From Hexactinellida sp. DTS-2022 (taxonomy: Eukaryota; Porifera; Hexactinellida): 64,000 bases of DNA. Position numbers and translations under genes: made by a program. Under the pieces are notes generated by a model. It was not told the DNA's origin and searched no databases. It saw only the letters and a list, made by a program, of their open reading frames with translations. The stretch covers positions 17,040,501-17,104,500 of the forward strand of contig JAPNXP010000001.1 of assembly GCA_028753945.1 (NCBI GenBank), given 5' to 3'. The stretch's first letter is position 1, and each line of letters begins with the position of its first letter. Positions 25,897-38,300 of the stretch are shown here, piece by piece.

Positions 25897-26376
25897 CAGT
25901 GCCCGGACAAAAGTATTCGACCACCCAACATTTTCCCATTGAAAATAGTACTATAGTAGGTCTAATAATATTGTTCAAAGAAATAAAACTTTATGACATA
26001 TTGCTATTTTGATTTCAGATTCGTATTCTACGCATTCGAATTACCCATTTTAGATGCTTTCAAATTGATTACATATTAATTAGATTGAAATTATCATCAA
26101 ATGGCAATATATGCCACCTGTTCCCATCTCTCCCATAGTGACAATTTGGGAAAAGTGGTATATAGTGGCACAGGATCATGATTTTTAACCAAATCAAAAA
26201 GGGATTGAATTGAAAGCTTCTACAATTGTTAATTCGAATGCGCAGAATACGAATTTGTAATCGAAATATCAATATCTCATGTAATTTGAAAACACAATCT
26301 TCCATTGTTCAACCTACTATAGTACTATTTTCAATGGGAAAATGTTGGGTGGTCGAATACTTTTGTCCGGGTAGTG
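25897..26376. mobile_element. Tc1/mariner-like MITE with long inverted ends
   Basis: Starts cagtgcccggacaaaagtat and ends with its complement ...gtccgggtagtg, flanked by TA at 25895-25896 and 26377-26378. The inverted ends extend about 70 bp, and a second inner pair (attctacgcattcgaatt / aattcgaatgcgcagaat) is present. It is 480 bp and non-coding. Confidence 0.85.
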
Positions 26377-26483
26377 TATATATTCTTAAAATAAACAAGT
26401 CACACCCAGTGACTTAACTTAACTCACACTTTATCTATGAACTGTGTAATCAGAAGATAATTTAATATAAATATACATACATA

Positions 26484-26760
26484 TAAACACATAATTTGAA
26501 GTGGTCTAATACATTGTCCTTTTACTGTATAGTTGAATGTCACTACTGACCAAGCTTGCTATATGGTTAAAACTGGTCGGATTACATTCAAGGAATTTAA
26601 TCTAAAAATATACACATTATATAAAGCCATTCATTATATGCATAAAGCCAGTCATAAATGTTATTAATAATTCTCTCCATTCGAACCGCCAGTTTATTTT
26701 ACTCCTTTTGAATCCTCAATAAAGTCAGGTACCTAACTGCAAATAGTCATGTAATATTTT
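26484..26760 (+). repeat. Unclassified dispersed repeat, shared with the helicase spacers
   Basis: About 250 bp, strongly similar to 39952-40205 and 46662-46915 (ataatttgaagtggtc, aagccattcattatatgcat, cattcgaaccgccagttt, ctcaataaagtcaggtac). It carries an AATAAAG, so a retroposed 3' UTR piece is possible. Confidence 0.6.
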
Positions 26761-26842
26761 ATTTATACACGGACCTTCATGCTTGTTCGCTTTACAGCGG
26801 ATTCACAAACTTAATGCTATATTCGTGAACATTTCTATCTTA

Positions 26843-26975
26843 TCTATATTATTAAATCTCGATTGTTGTTTGTGTGTGTGTGTGTGTGTTTGTCCGGATT
26901 GTATTAAATTGATGGGGGAATAGAAACCGCATTTATATATGAGATATGAGATATAAACTAACTTTCAAATGTTAT
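26843..26975 (+). mobile_element. 5' fragment of a Helitron-like element, H3
   Basis: TCTATATTATTAAATCTCG preceded by A, then the family head with ttgtccggattg and gaatagaaaccgcattta. The internal repeats and 3' hairpin end are missing. Confidence 0.65.
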
Positions 26976-27118
26976 TCGAATTTCAAAAACTAATTGTGAT
27001 TCAACTCTCACAGTCACAGTTTTGATTCGGTCGATACAAAATGCTAATCAAACACAATTTTCTTGGTTTGCGTAAGTTGAGTTAATCTTCCAAACTATGT
27101 TATGAGATATCTCGCTAA

Positions 27119-27250
27119 CAGGGGCGTACTGGCCATACAATCGATGCGGGATTCCCGCTCGGGCCCCCCTTTGAAGGCCGCCTTAGGGCCCACAGCGAAT
27201 CCTTTCTGAATGGAATCCCGTATGGGCCCCCCAACCCCAGCACGCCCCTG
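27119..27250. mobile_element. hAT MITE with 8-bp target duplication
   Basis: CAGGGGCGTACTGGCC at the left and CCCCAGCACGCCCCTG at the right, with an exact duplication ctcgctaa at 27111-27118 and 27251-27258. It is GC-rich, 132 bp and non-coding. Confidence 0.85.
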
Positions 27251-27289
27251 CTCGCTAATGGTATGTAAGAAATATTATCTTACTATGAC

Positions 27290-28080
27290 CACGGAGACTA
27301 CTAGATACCCGGACGCGACAAAGCCAAACCACAGTCAAAAATGCGTAGGCTGAACATTGTATGACTGAAAATATGGTCAATTCTGTATTTTTAGTCACTA
27401 AATTTGGTATCTAACACAATCTTTGGGCGCTGAATTCAAAAATGACAATTTCAAGGTTCAAAAACTCACTCCCCGCCCTAATTTTGGCAAAAAGGCGTGG
27501 TCACACCCAAATATGGTCAATTCCATATTTTTGTTCTATTACTTCATCATAACACTAAATTCGCAATATCCTCTTAACTAGGAATGATATTGTTGAAAAT
27601 ATGATTAATAAATTGTTCAGCTAAGTATATATTACTACGTTACGGTCGTGACCTTCGGTATACAAGGCCTGACTTGCTAGGCGAAAATTTGTGTACCATG
27701 GATTACTTAAAGTGCATTGAAAAATGGAGAATTGATCTTTATTCCAATAATTAGCAATGATAGAGCTGAAAAGTGTATTATAGCTATATAGGAATATGGT
27801 ATCCAGGTATACATAGCACCCTCCAGAATTGTGATATGTCATCATCTGATGACATATCATATTTGGGTGTGACCACGCCTTTTTGCCAAAATTAGGGCGG
27901 GGAGTGAGTTTTTGAACCTTGAAATTGTCATTTTTGAATTCAGCGCCCAAAGATTGTGTTAGATACCAAATTTAGTGACTAAAAATACAGAATTGACCAT
28001 ATTTTCAGTCATACAATGTTCAGCCTACGCATTTTTGACTGTGGTTTGGCTTTGTCGCGTCCGGTATCTAGTAGTCCGTG
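27290..28080. mobile_element. Foldback element (cacggactactag family), right arm truncated
   Basis: Ends CACGGAGACTACTAG and CTAGTAGTCCGTG, with an exact 7-bp duplication ctatgac at 27283-27289 and 28081-28087. The left arm runs about 560 bp to a near-palindromic axis, gatatgtcatcatctgatga. The right arm is only about 230 bp because about 330 bp has been lost. It is the sibling of 53101-54680, which keeps both arms. Arm ORFs are incidental. Confidence 0.85.
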
Positions 28081-28087
28081 CTATGAC

Positions 28088-29189
28088 CTACCATAATGAT
28101 ATGTAATGATATGAGCATCCTTATATGTAGACGGTCTATAAAAGCCCATACAAATAAGGCAACAATTTGTATATAAGATATCTCTAATGATATGTAAGAA
28201 ATATTATCTTACTATGACCTACCATGACCTACCATCTTACGTACCCACCTGATTCAATCATACTTTTAAATTATTGATTTTAACTTTTTTAAGTTCAATA
28301 CTTATGAATAATATATAATTATTCAAATAGAATTACCGAATTTACTCGAGTAGAAGCCCTCCTAGGGGATTAAATTCAGGGTACAACAATGTTGCATGCT
28401 ATACAGTCAACTCTCGTTATATCCGGACACTTCGTTATTAGGGGGGTTCACTGTATATTTTCTTTTTTTGTGCAACAAGTTTAATAAGTTTAATTGATTA
28501 CTGGAATGCAATTCTATTGAATTTGGCAACTTCGGTACGTATACTGTCGGTGAGAATCAGTAGAACGAACCTAAATATTACTTTCTGGATTTTCAATAAA
28601 AATTCAGGATAAAATTGGTCCACGAAAACAATAAGCGCCGGGGCGTTTTTTCGAAGCAATACGGTAGTTATATTACAGTAGAACCTGCGCAATCCGCACC
28701 TCTACAATTCGGAATTCGCCTTAATCCGACACAAATTTCCTTTCCCAATGAGCGTCGTATATTGGAAATTTCACTTTATAATCCGGAATTCTCCTTAATC
28801 CGATACATTTTTCCTGTCCCAACGAGTGTCGGATTAGGTAGGTTCTACTGTATAATTAAAATAAACAAATTTTTGTCTGCTATAAATATTTCCACATTTA
28901 GACACACCATGAATGCAGGCTTTCCAGGCAAAATTTCCCGCACGCCTAGATTAAGTTTGAGCTCGCTCATACGCGCCTAAAATACTCAATTTGTATTACG
29001 TCTATGGGAGCATCTATCGATTTTCCCGCGCCTAGAAAAGTTTCCTTTTGAAATTACGCGCCTGGAGGCGCGTCGAATACGCCTGGATGAAACCCTGCAT
29101 GAATGTATTGCATGTTACAATATATTTAAGATTATACACGAGCAATAATTAAAGTAATCCTGCTGTGGAGCAATGGTAGCCTCTCCTCT
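28088..29189. other. Gene-free stretch with small repeats
   Basis: Apart from the MITE at 28676-28850 and half-MITEs near 28403 I see no gene. A (gcgcct) run at about 28965-29085 looks like hAT-type subterminal repeats without clear ends. Confidence 0.45.
28676..28850. mobile_element. pogo/Tigger-like MITE (cagtagaacc family)
   Basis: cagtagaacctgcgcaatcc and ggattaggtaggttctactg, flanked by TA, 175 bp. Internally the attcgccttaatccga block occurs twice, suggesting a partial internal duplication. Confidence 0.75.
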
Positions 29190-31331
29190 TCATAGCCTGC
29201 TTCTGTACCTCTCCATAATTGGCTTTATTTTATCATTAATATGAATAAACCGTCTGCGTCTGTTAATTAGCATTACTATTATTCCTATGCCCAAAGCTAT
29301 ATTTATGAACATTAATACCACATCCCCAATAATGCAAATGTAAGTTCTATGATATAACAGTTTATCGCTATTGAATGAAACAACTTACTAATTTCTTTTG
29401 ATATCGCTATGTCAGGAAGGTAACCGAGAGAGATATAGGATAGGTAACATGGGTTCTCGCCAAACAAGTTGAGAGGTACGGATATGAAAGCGAGGAAGGA
29501 TCCAGTTGTTATTAATGTGAATAGAAACAATGTAACAACCTGTGCAAGGAAAAACTGTCTCACAATGTTTTTTTTAATTAAATAATCTGTTTCATTTGAA
29601 TGAATTTGCGCTTCATTCCTTCTCCCTTTGAGCAACAAGTAGAACTTGTGAGATGTAGACATGTAAATGCTAACGTCGATCACAATTAGAGGGAATAGTA
29701 TTAACTGCTCGAAGTAATTTGTTCGTAGGAAACACGTTAAGGATACTTTCAAGATGAACTGTACCAGTATGTATGTACACGATGTATTTCCGTATGTGTT
29801 GATGGTAAGGATAGTTTATAAATAAGCGCCTTAGAATGACATAAAACAGAGACATTATTATTGGAAACATTGTCATTACGACTACACCTATATGCAGTGT
29901 TCTTTCAATGGGAAAAGTGTGCATGTTATCGAGGCTGGTTAGGCTAGTGTCCCAGATATCGCAGGAAATTGAAATGACAACTTTATAACGGTTTTTATGT
30001 GTAAAGTCGAAGTCTGCGATTAGAGCGGTTTGAGTCGATGCGTTGGTTATTAACTCTATAATTGACAAAAATAGAATGAAGCTATAAACTGTTGATTTAA
30101 TTCGCAGATTCTTCTTAACCTTATCCAGATCCACTAAATCTATATTATTAAATCTCGATTGTTGTGTGTTTTGTGTGTGTGTGTGTTTGTTTGTTTGTTT
30201 GTCCGGATTATATTAAAGTGATGGGGGAATAGAAACCGCAATTAATATTGGGATATAAACTAACTTTCAAATGTTATAATAGGTAAACAAGTATGCTGAA
30301 CACGAATTTCGCATTTACAAATTAATAACATTAATATTTATTGTTGTTGTTTACACAAAATAGGTAAACAAATTAATGAAATTCAAAATCAACCTAGAAG
30401 TTTGCTTCCAACGGGTATTATAGGTTAACAAGTATGCTGAACACGAATTTCGCGTTTATAAATTTCTCATATTAATATTTGTTGTTGTTGTTTACACAAA
30501 ATAGGTAAACAAATTAATTAAAATTCAAAATCAACCTAGATGTTAGCTTTCAACGGGTATTATAGGTAAACAAGTATGCTGAACACGAATTTCGCATTTA
30601 CAAATTAATAACATTAATATTTATTGTTGTTGTTTACACAAAATAGGTAAACAAATTAATGAAATTCAAAATCAACCTAGAAGTTTGCTTCCAACGGGTA
30701 TTATAGGTTAACAAGTATGCTGAACACGAATTTCGCGTTTATAAATTTCTCATATTAATATTTGTTGTTGTTGTTTACACAAAATAGGTAAACAAATTAA
30801 TGAAATTCAAAATCAACCTAGAAGTTAGCTTCCAACGAGTATTATACGTAAACAAGTGTGCTGAACACGATTTTCGCGGTTAAAATTTTCTAATATGAAT
30901 ATTTGTTGTTGTTGTTTACACAAAATAGATAAACAAATTAATGAAAATTCAAAATCAACCTAGAAGTTAGCTTTCAACGGGTATTAAAAGTATATAACTA
31001 TAACAAATATTACTAACTATGTAATCATTTGTTTAGTGAGGAGTAAGGCCGCTAAGCGGCCGTTAACTTGAAGTGCGTAGCACCGATCTGTCGCAAAGCG
31101 ACCGAGACCGAAGGGCTCGTATCCAGTATGTGCAGGTACATTTCGTATATCTCTCCAGTTCATATATTTCAGATATGTGTAATAGGATATTACGATTAGG
31201 GACGCTACCGTGTAGGGAACTATGATGAGAGGAAGGATTCCTTCTGCTATGTGATGGTATGAAATCATCTGGTAATATGGTAAAGTGTGGGAATATAATG
31301 GGTTTGATGCTGCAGTCTCATATTTATACAT
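29190..31331 (-). pseudogene. Seven-transmembrane protein gene broken by a Helitron-like element and a frameshift
   Basis: Read on the minus strand from ATG at 31331, seven hydrophobic segments follow in order. TM1 is ILPLIIVPYTVASLIVISYY, TM2 VYSFILFLSIIELI, TM3 LHIGVVVMTMFPIIMSLFYV, TM4 near IVYI..VQFILKVSLTCFL, TM5 LILFPLIVIDVSIYM, TM6 QVVTLFLFTLITTGSFLAFI, and TM7 VVLMFINIALGIGIIVMLI. A basic tail, NRRRRF, ends with TGA at 29190. It is split between TM1 and TM2 by the 981-bp element at 30139-31119, whose removal rejoins the frame exactly (HTGY-LVDLD). Before TM4 a tandem tacatacatac run shifts the frame by 4 bp. TM7 lies in a third frame after a GTAAGT donor-like site (29383), so an additional short intron or frame break is likely. 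The topology resembles a chemoreceptor-like GPCR, but I see no family-defining motif. Confidence 0.65.
30139..31119 (+). mobile_element. Non-autonomous Helitron-like element, copy H4, inside the 7TM gene
   Basis: TCTATATTATTAAATCTCG at the 5' end follows A. There are about five internal units with aggtaaacaagtatgctgaa. The 3' end has ggccgctaagcggcc, gtgcgtagcac and gtcgcaaagcgac hairpins, then gaagggCTCG followed by T. The host gene gives the empty site: deleting 30139-31119 joins ctaaa to tatcc and restores its reading frame. This confirms precise insertion between A and T without target duplication. Confidence 0.85.
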
Positions 31332-31422
31332 TTTGAATAATATATTTTCATTATCCTTACTCCTAAGATGGTCTTACATTGGTAATTAATTAGAATAATT
31401 TATTGAGATTAATTGATTGCAT

Positions 31423-31500
31423 TAGTCTGTGATTTAGGCGTATTAAAATTGGATCAGACCAGAATTATGAGAGTATTTACAAATGCTGCTGTATATTACA
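31423..31500. repeat. Dispersed repeat, ggatcagacca family, partial copy 3
   Basis: gtgatttaggcgta, ggatcagacca, gtatttacaaat and ctgtatatta match the right part of 7182-7350. Confidence 0.55.
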
Positions 31501-31512
31501 CATGATCCTACT

Positions 31513-31710
31513 CAGGGATGGATCCAGCACAAAATATCTGTGGGGGTGCAATGCCCTGGGTTGGGACTTAGAAGCCGTGGGAAGCGCCCGCGGGTCGAGT
31601 CAACTGTGCCAGTTTTTGGGGTATGCCAAATTTCCGGGACGGGACGAAACGGGACAGGACCGTCCCGGAAATTCCAGGTACCTAAAGTACGGGACGGGAC
31701 AGGTAGTTGT
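31513..31710. repeat. GC-rich hAT-like debris
   Basis: CAGGGATGGATCCAGCAC resembles a hAT terminus. It is followed at about 31632-31705 by repeated cgggacggga units like the subterminal repeats of other hAT MITEs. The matching ends and duplications are not clear, so two overlapping degraded copies are possible. Confidence 0.4.
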
Positions 31711-31893
31711 AAAGTATTAATTACGATTACATGGGCTTAAACAGTTGTTCTTAACTGGTGGGGAATGGATCTTTTGTGTAAAATATAATTTCTTAGGAAT
31801 ATTTTATATATATTCTACGTGCTATAGTATTATTGTCGAGCCTCCTCACGATTATGATCAAAGCTAAGTTCGAAACAAATTAGAGGCGAAATA

Positions 31894-32475
31894 TCTATAT
31901 TATTAAATCTCTATTGTTGTGTGTGTGTTTGTTTGTGTGTTTGTTTGTCCGGATTGTATTAAAGTGATGGGGGAATAGAAACCGCATTTATATATGAGAT
32001 ATAAACTAACTTGCAAATGGTATAATTGGTAAACAAATGTTATAATAGGTAAACAAGTATGCTGATTTCGAATTTCGCATTTACAAATTTATAATATGAA
32101 TATTTATTGTTGGTGTTTACACAAAATAGGTAAACAAATTAATGAAATTCAAAATCTTTCAAGAAGTTAGCTTTCAACAGGTATAATAGGTAAACAAGTA
32201 TGCTGAACACGAATTTCGCGTTTATATATTTTAATATGAATATTTACTGTTGTTGTTTACACAAAATAGGTAAACAAATTAATGAAAATTCAAAATCAAC
32301 TCTGAAGTTAGCTTCAACGGGTATTATAAGTAAACTGGTATAATAAGTATATAACTATGACAAATATTACTAACTATGTAATCCATTGTTTGTGAGGAGT
32401 AAGGTCGCGTAGCGGTCGTTAACTTGAGGTGTGTAGCACCGATCTGTCGCAAAGCGACCGAGACCGAAGGGCTCG
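31894..32475 (+). mobile_element. Non-autonomous Helitron-like element, copy H5
   Basis: TCTATATTATTAAATCTC preceded by A; two to three internal units; the 3' hairpins gtagcac and gtcgcaaagcgac; then gaagggCTCG followed by T. It is 582 bp and shorter than H2 and H4 because it has fewer internal units. Confidence 0.75.
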
Positions 32476-32632
32476 TTTAATATAAATTCGTTTACTCAAC
32501 ACAGTTATTAATTTATATTTAAACCAACGTCCTTTCAATATAAATCCCGGCTTCGCAATAGTGAATTTTAATGTTTAATAAATGATTTTCAATCAAAAAT
32601 ACATAAAACAGGTGTTGGCCGATTTATAAGTA

Positions 32633-32806
32633 CAGTGGGACCTCGTTAATACTGAACAGGATTAATACTAATTCCGGTTAATACGTACACTGATTCAGTC
32701 CCCTTCAAAGCATTTTCGATACAAATGACACCGGTTAATACGAATTTCGGATAAAGAGTACACATTTTGACGGTCCCTTGGTGTACGCATTAAAGCGGTT
32801 CTACTG
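32633..32806. mobile_element. pogo/Tigger-like MITE (cctcgttaat family), copy 1
   Basis: cagtgggacctcgttaatac at the left and cgcattaaagcggttctactg at the right, with TA on the left. The downstream 32813-32949 is also shared with 60050-60177, so the two copies belong to a longer composite repeat. Confidence 0.65.
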
Positions 32807-33015
32807 TCTTATGAAGACTATTTAAATCAAGTTAGACTGCGAGATACTCTAAAGGACTACTATTATAGAGAAGCGCTTATTATAGGGACGAATGTTCGAG
32901 GAATTACACAGTACACTGTACACTTAGTACAGAATGTATTATAACTATCGACTAGATAACGTTTGGTACAACAACGATTTTGAATATTCATTTTGCTTAG
33001 TTACATATTAACTTA

Positions 33016-33808
33016 CGAGCCCTTCTGTCTCGGTCGCTTTGCGACAGATCGGTGCTACGTACCTCAAGTTAACGCCGCTATGCGGTCTTACTCCTCACCC
33101 CTTTCTACCATATAGGATGTTATATACACCCCTTTCTACCATTTTCCATAGTTTTAAGTTGTTTAACAATAATACCCGTTGAAAGCTAACTTCTAGGTTG
33201 ATTTTGAATTTCATTTGTTTACCTATTTGTGTAAACACCAACAATAAATATTCATATTAGAAGGTTGTAAATGCGAAATTCGAAATCAGCATACTTGTTT
33301 ACCTATTACAGTAAAACCTCCAAAAGTGAACACCTTCAAGAAATGAACTCCAAAATATGAACACTTTTTCTCGGTCCCAAATTTTCCCCATTTCTTTAGA
33401 CACGCGTTATCATAAATTATTAAGGGTGAAGTTACTCCTCACTAAACAATTGCTGATAGAGTTAGTAAATATTTGTCATAGTTATATACTACATCCCTCA
33501 ACCATTTTCCATACTCTATATATTTGTTTACTAAAAAAAATCAAATCATTAACTTCTAGGTTGATTTTGAATTTTCATTAATTTGTTTACCTATTTGTGT
33601 AAACAACAACAATAAAATATTCATATTAGAAATTTGTAAATGCGAAATTCGAAATCAGCATAATTGTTTCCTATTATAACATTTGTTTACCAATTATAAC
33701 ATTTGAAAGTTAGTTTATATTTCATATATAAACGCGGTTTCTATTCCCCCATCACTTTAATACAATCCGGACAAACAAACAAACAACATCGAGATTAAAT
33801 AATATAGA
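33016..33808 (-). mobile_element. Helitron-like element H6, inverted and rearranged
   Basis: On the minus strand the 5' end is TCTATATTATTTAATCTCG (at 33808) and the 3' CTCG end is at 33016, with the gtcgcaaagcgac hairpin. The interior is disturbed. A half pogo-like MITE starts at about 33310 (cagtaaaacctccaaaag), and a second partial tail (ctcctcactaaacaattg, 33434) suggests two copies fused. It is convergent with H5 and divergent from H7. Confidence 0.65.
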
Positions 33809-33913
33809 TTTGCACTAAGTTCTTCCAAATGCAGTGAAAACTAGTGCTCTTTTTCGAGGATTTTGCATGCTCAGCGATATAACGGCCCTATAAGCCATAA
33901 CACAACTATTAAA

Positions 33914-34311
33914 TCTATATTATTAAATCTCGATTGTTGTGTGTTTGTTTGTCCGGATTGTATTAAAGTGATGGGGGAATAGAAACCGCATTTATATATG
34001 AGATATAAACTAAATTTCAAATGTTATAATTGGTAAACAAATGTTATAATAGGTAAACAAGTATGCTGATTTCGAATTTCGCATTTACAAATTTATAATA
34101 TGAATATTTATTGTTGTTTACATAAATAGGTAAACAAACTATTGAAATTCTAAATCAACCTAGAAGTTAGCTTCAACGAATATTATAGGTAAACGAGTTT
34201 GCTGAACACGAATTTCGCGTTAATAAATTTACAATATTAATATTTGTTGTAGTTGTTGTTTCACAAAATAGGTAAATAAACTAATGAAATTCAAAGAGAC
34301 CGAAGGGCTCG
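33914..34311 (+). mobile_element. Helitron-like element H7, internally deleted
   Basis: Intact TCTATATTATTAAATCTCG head. The body ends abruptly in gaaattcaaagagaccgaagggCTCG, so the 3' hairpins are deleted while the last bases remain. 398 bp. Confidence 0.65.
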
Positions 34312-35373
34312 TTCATTATATAGTGGAATAATTAATGTTTTACAACTCAATTGGCAGTTACTTGACCCATAGCCAGGTGGTGAGTCCCATTTTAAAAGGT
34401 ACACCTATGAAGTACCTGGTACTTCATGGGGGTACGAATCAATAATATTGTGACATTTTTCAGCAAATTATCAAGAATTTACACTAAATGTCAATTTTTA
34501 AATTTTATCACGTGAAAATTCCTGACTAATTAAAATAAATAAAAAGTGTTTTTTTTGGGTAAAAATGGTCGAAGGAGGACTTAGGAAACTAGATCTAATT
34601 ACTTTCGTATCAATCTGTGCTAACCTGATCACAGGTAACAATTTCAGAGTGTCATTGTGGCAAATACTGTATGGGTATAGAGATCCAAAAGCAAAAAACA
34701 GTATTCCCTAAAAAAAGTATATTACATGAAGTCACCTCACTAAACAATTGATTACATATAGTTAGTACTTAGTACATATATGTCATAGTTATACTATACA
34801 TACCTTTAATCATTTCCATACTTATAATTAGTTTACCTATAATACCCTTTGAAAGCACACTTCTGGGTTGATTTTGAATTTTCATTAAATTGTTTACCTT
34901 ATTGTGTAAACAACAACAATAAATATTCATATTATAAATTTGTAACTGCGAAATTCGAAATCAGCATACTTGTTTACTTATAATACCCGTTGAAAGCTAA
35001 CTTCTGGGTTGATTTTGAATTCTCGTTAATTTTTTTACCTATTCTGTAAACAACAACAACAACAACAATAAATATTAATATTATAATTTCTAAATGCAAA
35101 ATTCGTGTTCAGCATAGTTGTTTACCTTTACAACATTTGGAAGTTAGTCTCTATCTCCAATATAAATGCGGTTTATACAGTTATATCCCTCTATCACTTT
35201 AATACATTGAAGACAAACAAACACATACACAAACAACAATCGAGTTTTGTTGTTTGTTTATGTCTTTCAATTAAACTATAATACAATTGAACAAACATTT
35301 AATCGGTCTTCTCTTTTATAATAGTACGTTTGTTTGTTAATACATAAATTAGTCCATAAATTAGTCCATAAGG
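34312..35373. other. Upstream region of helicase gene 1, mostly Helitron-derived
   Basis: About 34735-35246 is an inverted Helitron-like remnant H8: family internal units, gcggttt head block and caacaatcgag, with the terminal TCTATATT lost. The last 90 bp (from tataatagtacgtttgtttg to the ATG) match the upstream of genes 2 and 3, and are probably the true gene-proximal promoter. Confidence 0.6.
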
Positions 35374-38300
35374 ATGACTTCGTTTGAAACACATCGTGTT
35401 TGCAGAAATTGTTTCAAAAACACCATAAATAAGAACCCACCAATCCTTGAGAAGGACCACCCAGATATGAAATGCAATAGCTGTAGCCTCGAGTGGGTTG
35501 GGATCATTGTGGGAGACTATCCTCCTAACAAAAGGTGGTATGAGATAAGACCTCGGACATTCAACAGTGAAAATAGCCTATGCCGTTATAAAATGACTGG
35601 AAAGTGTTACAGAGATTGGAGGTGTAGGAGTGCACATAATCCTCTAGAGTTGCAAATATGGATTGAAGAAGAACGCATTCAAATGAATAAAAAGCGACCG
35701 AGCCAACCCAAGTTCGGGTGTATCATATGTCGCAAAGAATTTAGGGACAACGACAATCTTAAAACCCATTTAATGGGAAATGAGCATTACACCAATACAT
35801 ACAACATGTGGATACTGCCAGAGGTGGGTTCCAGCACTGAGTACATAGGTCCTATTAGGGCGAGACCGAAACTCGCTTACGGTAAGGACTCGTACGAGCT
35901 GTGTCGTACATTCGCTAGGAGTGGGAGATGTCAATACTGCGCTGGTTGCAAACACGCACATTCTGATGAAGAACTGAGGGTTTGGATGGATGCACTCACA
36001 GCTAAGAGGCATGAGCAACATGATCGGAAGTATAGCCATTCTGGTAGTAACAAGGGCCACTCAGCTAGCCGTAACTATTCTTCATCCTCTCAGGAGGGAG
36101 CTTGTAGATATCCGTCAGAAAGTAGTGAGTCGCATTCCCAGGCGACCTACAGCTCTAGTCACCCGAAGTCTTCTTCAGGACCAGATAATGTAGAGGAGGG
36201 GCCTGACCCTATTAAAGAGGTGTACCGTAGGATCAGAGATTTTTGGATTGTACCATGCCTTAAGAACTTCCCTAAACATATCCAGATTACTTGCAGCCGA
36301 TCATTGACAATAACAGTTGAAGAAAAAAACAAGGCCAATGAATTGAAATGGGTGTTTGGTCTGAAAACTACACAGCCTGAATACCTGAGTTTAATATTGC
36401 TACATGATCACAAGAACATGTTCTCTCTAGGTGAGATGGCGAAATGTAGTACCAGAGGAGCGAGGAGGAATGATATGAAACAACCCCACGTGCCGAACAG
36501 AACAGACTATTTAGTCCAGCAGGGATTTAACCAGGATATTTACTTCGAAGTCGCCTTACTATGTACACCTGAGGTGGGAATATACAAAGTACAAGTTGTA
36601 TTCCAAATTAAAGATGACATTTTAATTGCTAAGGAAGTTAAGGTGAAAATGCAAGGTGAAGGCTTTAAGAATATTACAGAAAACTTTCGTAATGCCACCA
36701 AACGCCAACCAGTTAAAGCTGTCATGGTAGGAGACTTGTTAAAAGTTAATTGGGAAAATTCATTTGATCTAATCAATAGCAATCCAAATGATAAATACCC
36801 GATGCCTATCTACCTTGAAGGCAAAGTTTCTTCTGATTGGTACAATAGAATGAACGATCATATATCCAAGGAATTTTATAATATACGTTTCCACACACTT
36901 TTATTCCTGGAGGAGTTTGAGCATAAAAGATCCCTAATCAAATACGATTTACAAGATCAAAAGATAACTTTCCATAGCGTCGAAAAGAGGATTACCATTA
37001 AGAATGAATACGGAAGAGATTTCGTAGAAAATGCTCAAGGCGAATCCAGGTTCATAACCTTCAAATTGAATCAACGTTTGTTCGAGGGGTACAGGTCATT
37101 TCGTCCTCCTAAAGTTGTATATATTATTCCTAACGGCACTAGGAAAGCTTTTGAATATAAGACATTTTATACTGGATCGGACTATGTAATAGTCTCTATA
37201 ACGACCGAACTCATCAAAGCATGTCAGTGCAGCAAAGGATTGGCATTCGTGAGATTCACTGTTGAACGTGATGAATATGTGAGAATGCACGAAGCATTGG
37301 ACATCATTGATTCCTCTGTTGTATTTCCCGAATACAAACGGACACAGAGAGATATGTACTGGGATGAAGACCATCTATTGAGTTTGTTAAACTATGAACA
37401 GTTATCTGTGCAACAGAAGGAAGCGGTTTATAACATTATAGACTCAAGATACCAAAGTTTTCCAACTATCATATGTGCACCATTCGGATGTGGAAAAACA
37501 AAAACTCTCTGCGTAGCAGCAAAGCTGATAGCTCAAGCATTTTACGGAGCTAGAATACTGATAACAACAAAGACAAATAGTTGTGCAAACATGTACATCG
37601 AATTGTTACAGTGGGACTTTGATACAATTACTATGCTGCGCGAGGGGTGGGGAAATAAGAAGATAATGTTCAGACATTTTGCCAGGAGACAAAAACTACA
37701 TTTTAATAGAAAGGTGAACGATTTTGCCAACATAGAAAATGTGGGAGAGTCCGATCTGGTATATAGCGGAATAAACTTCTTTCATTTGAAACAATGTACC
37801 ATTGTAGTCACAACCCTAGCTGGATGTGCTACCTTGATTCCTCCTCAATCCCGTTTCAAATCCACGTCTCTGTTTACGCACATCTTCATAGACGAAGCAG
37901 CACAGGTGATAGAGCCTGAGGCCTGTATCGCTCTGTCGCTAGCTGGTCCCAGCACAAAGATAGCACTAGCGGGAGACATACACCAGAGCAGACCACTGGT
38001 GCTCTCCAAATACGGGAAGAAGTATAACTTGGATCAGTCTCTGTTGCAGAGACTGGAGATGCTACCGGAGTACGGGAGATCACCTCTGAACAAGTGTAGG
38101 ATTAATCTAGTGGAGAACTTCAGGTCACAGCACACCATTGTAGAATTTCTATCCGAGCTATTCTACCAAGATTCCTTGATCGCTAATCCTCCGTCCTTGA
38201 TAGGACCCGTTAATTTCCCGGCTCTCTCATTCCTACACGTGAGTGGGGAAGAACAGAGTCTGCACGGGTTTCCTTCGTACTACAATGAAGAAGAGGCCCA

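Larger units (their letters stand above)
23171..26800. other. Transposon-rich region upstream of the last visible CSE1L exon
   Basis: No CSE1L exon is recognisable on the minus strand, and no intact gene on either strand. It holds the decayed coding relic and the elements listed separately. Confidence 0.5.
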
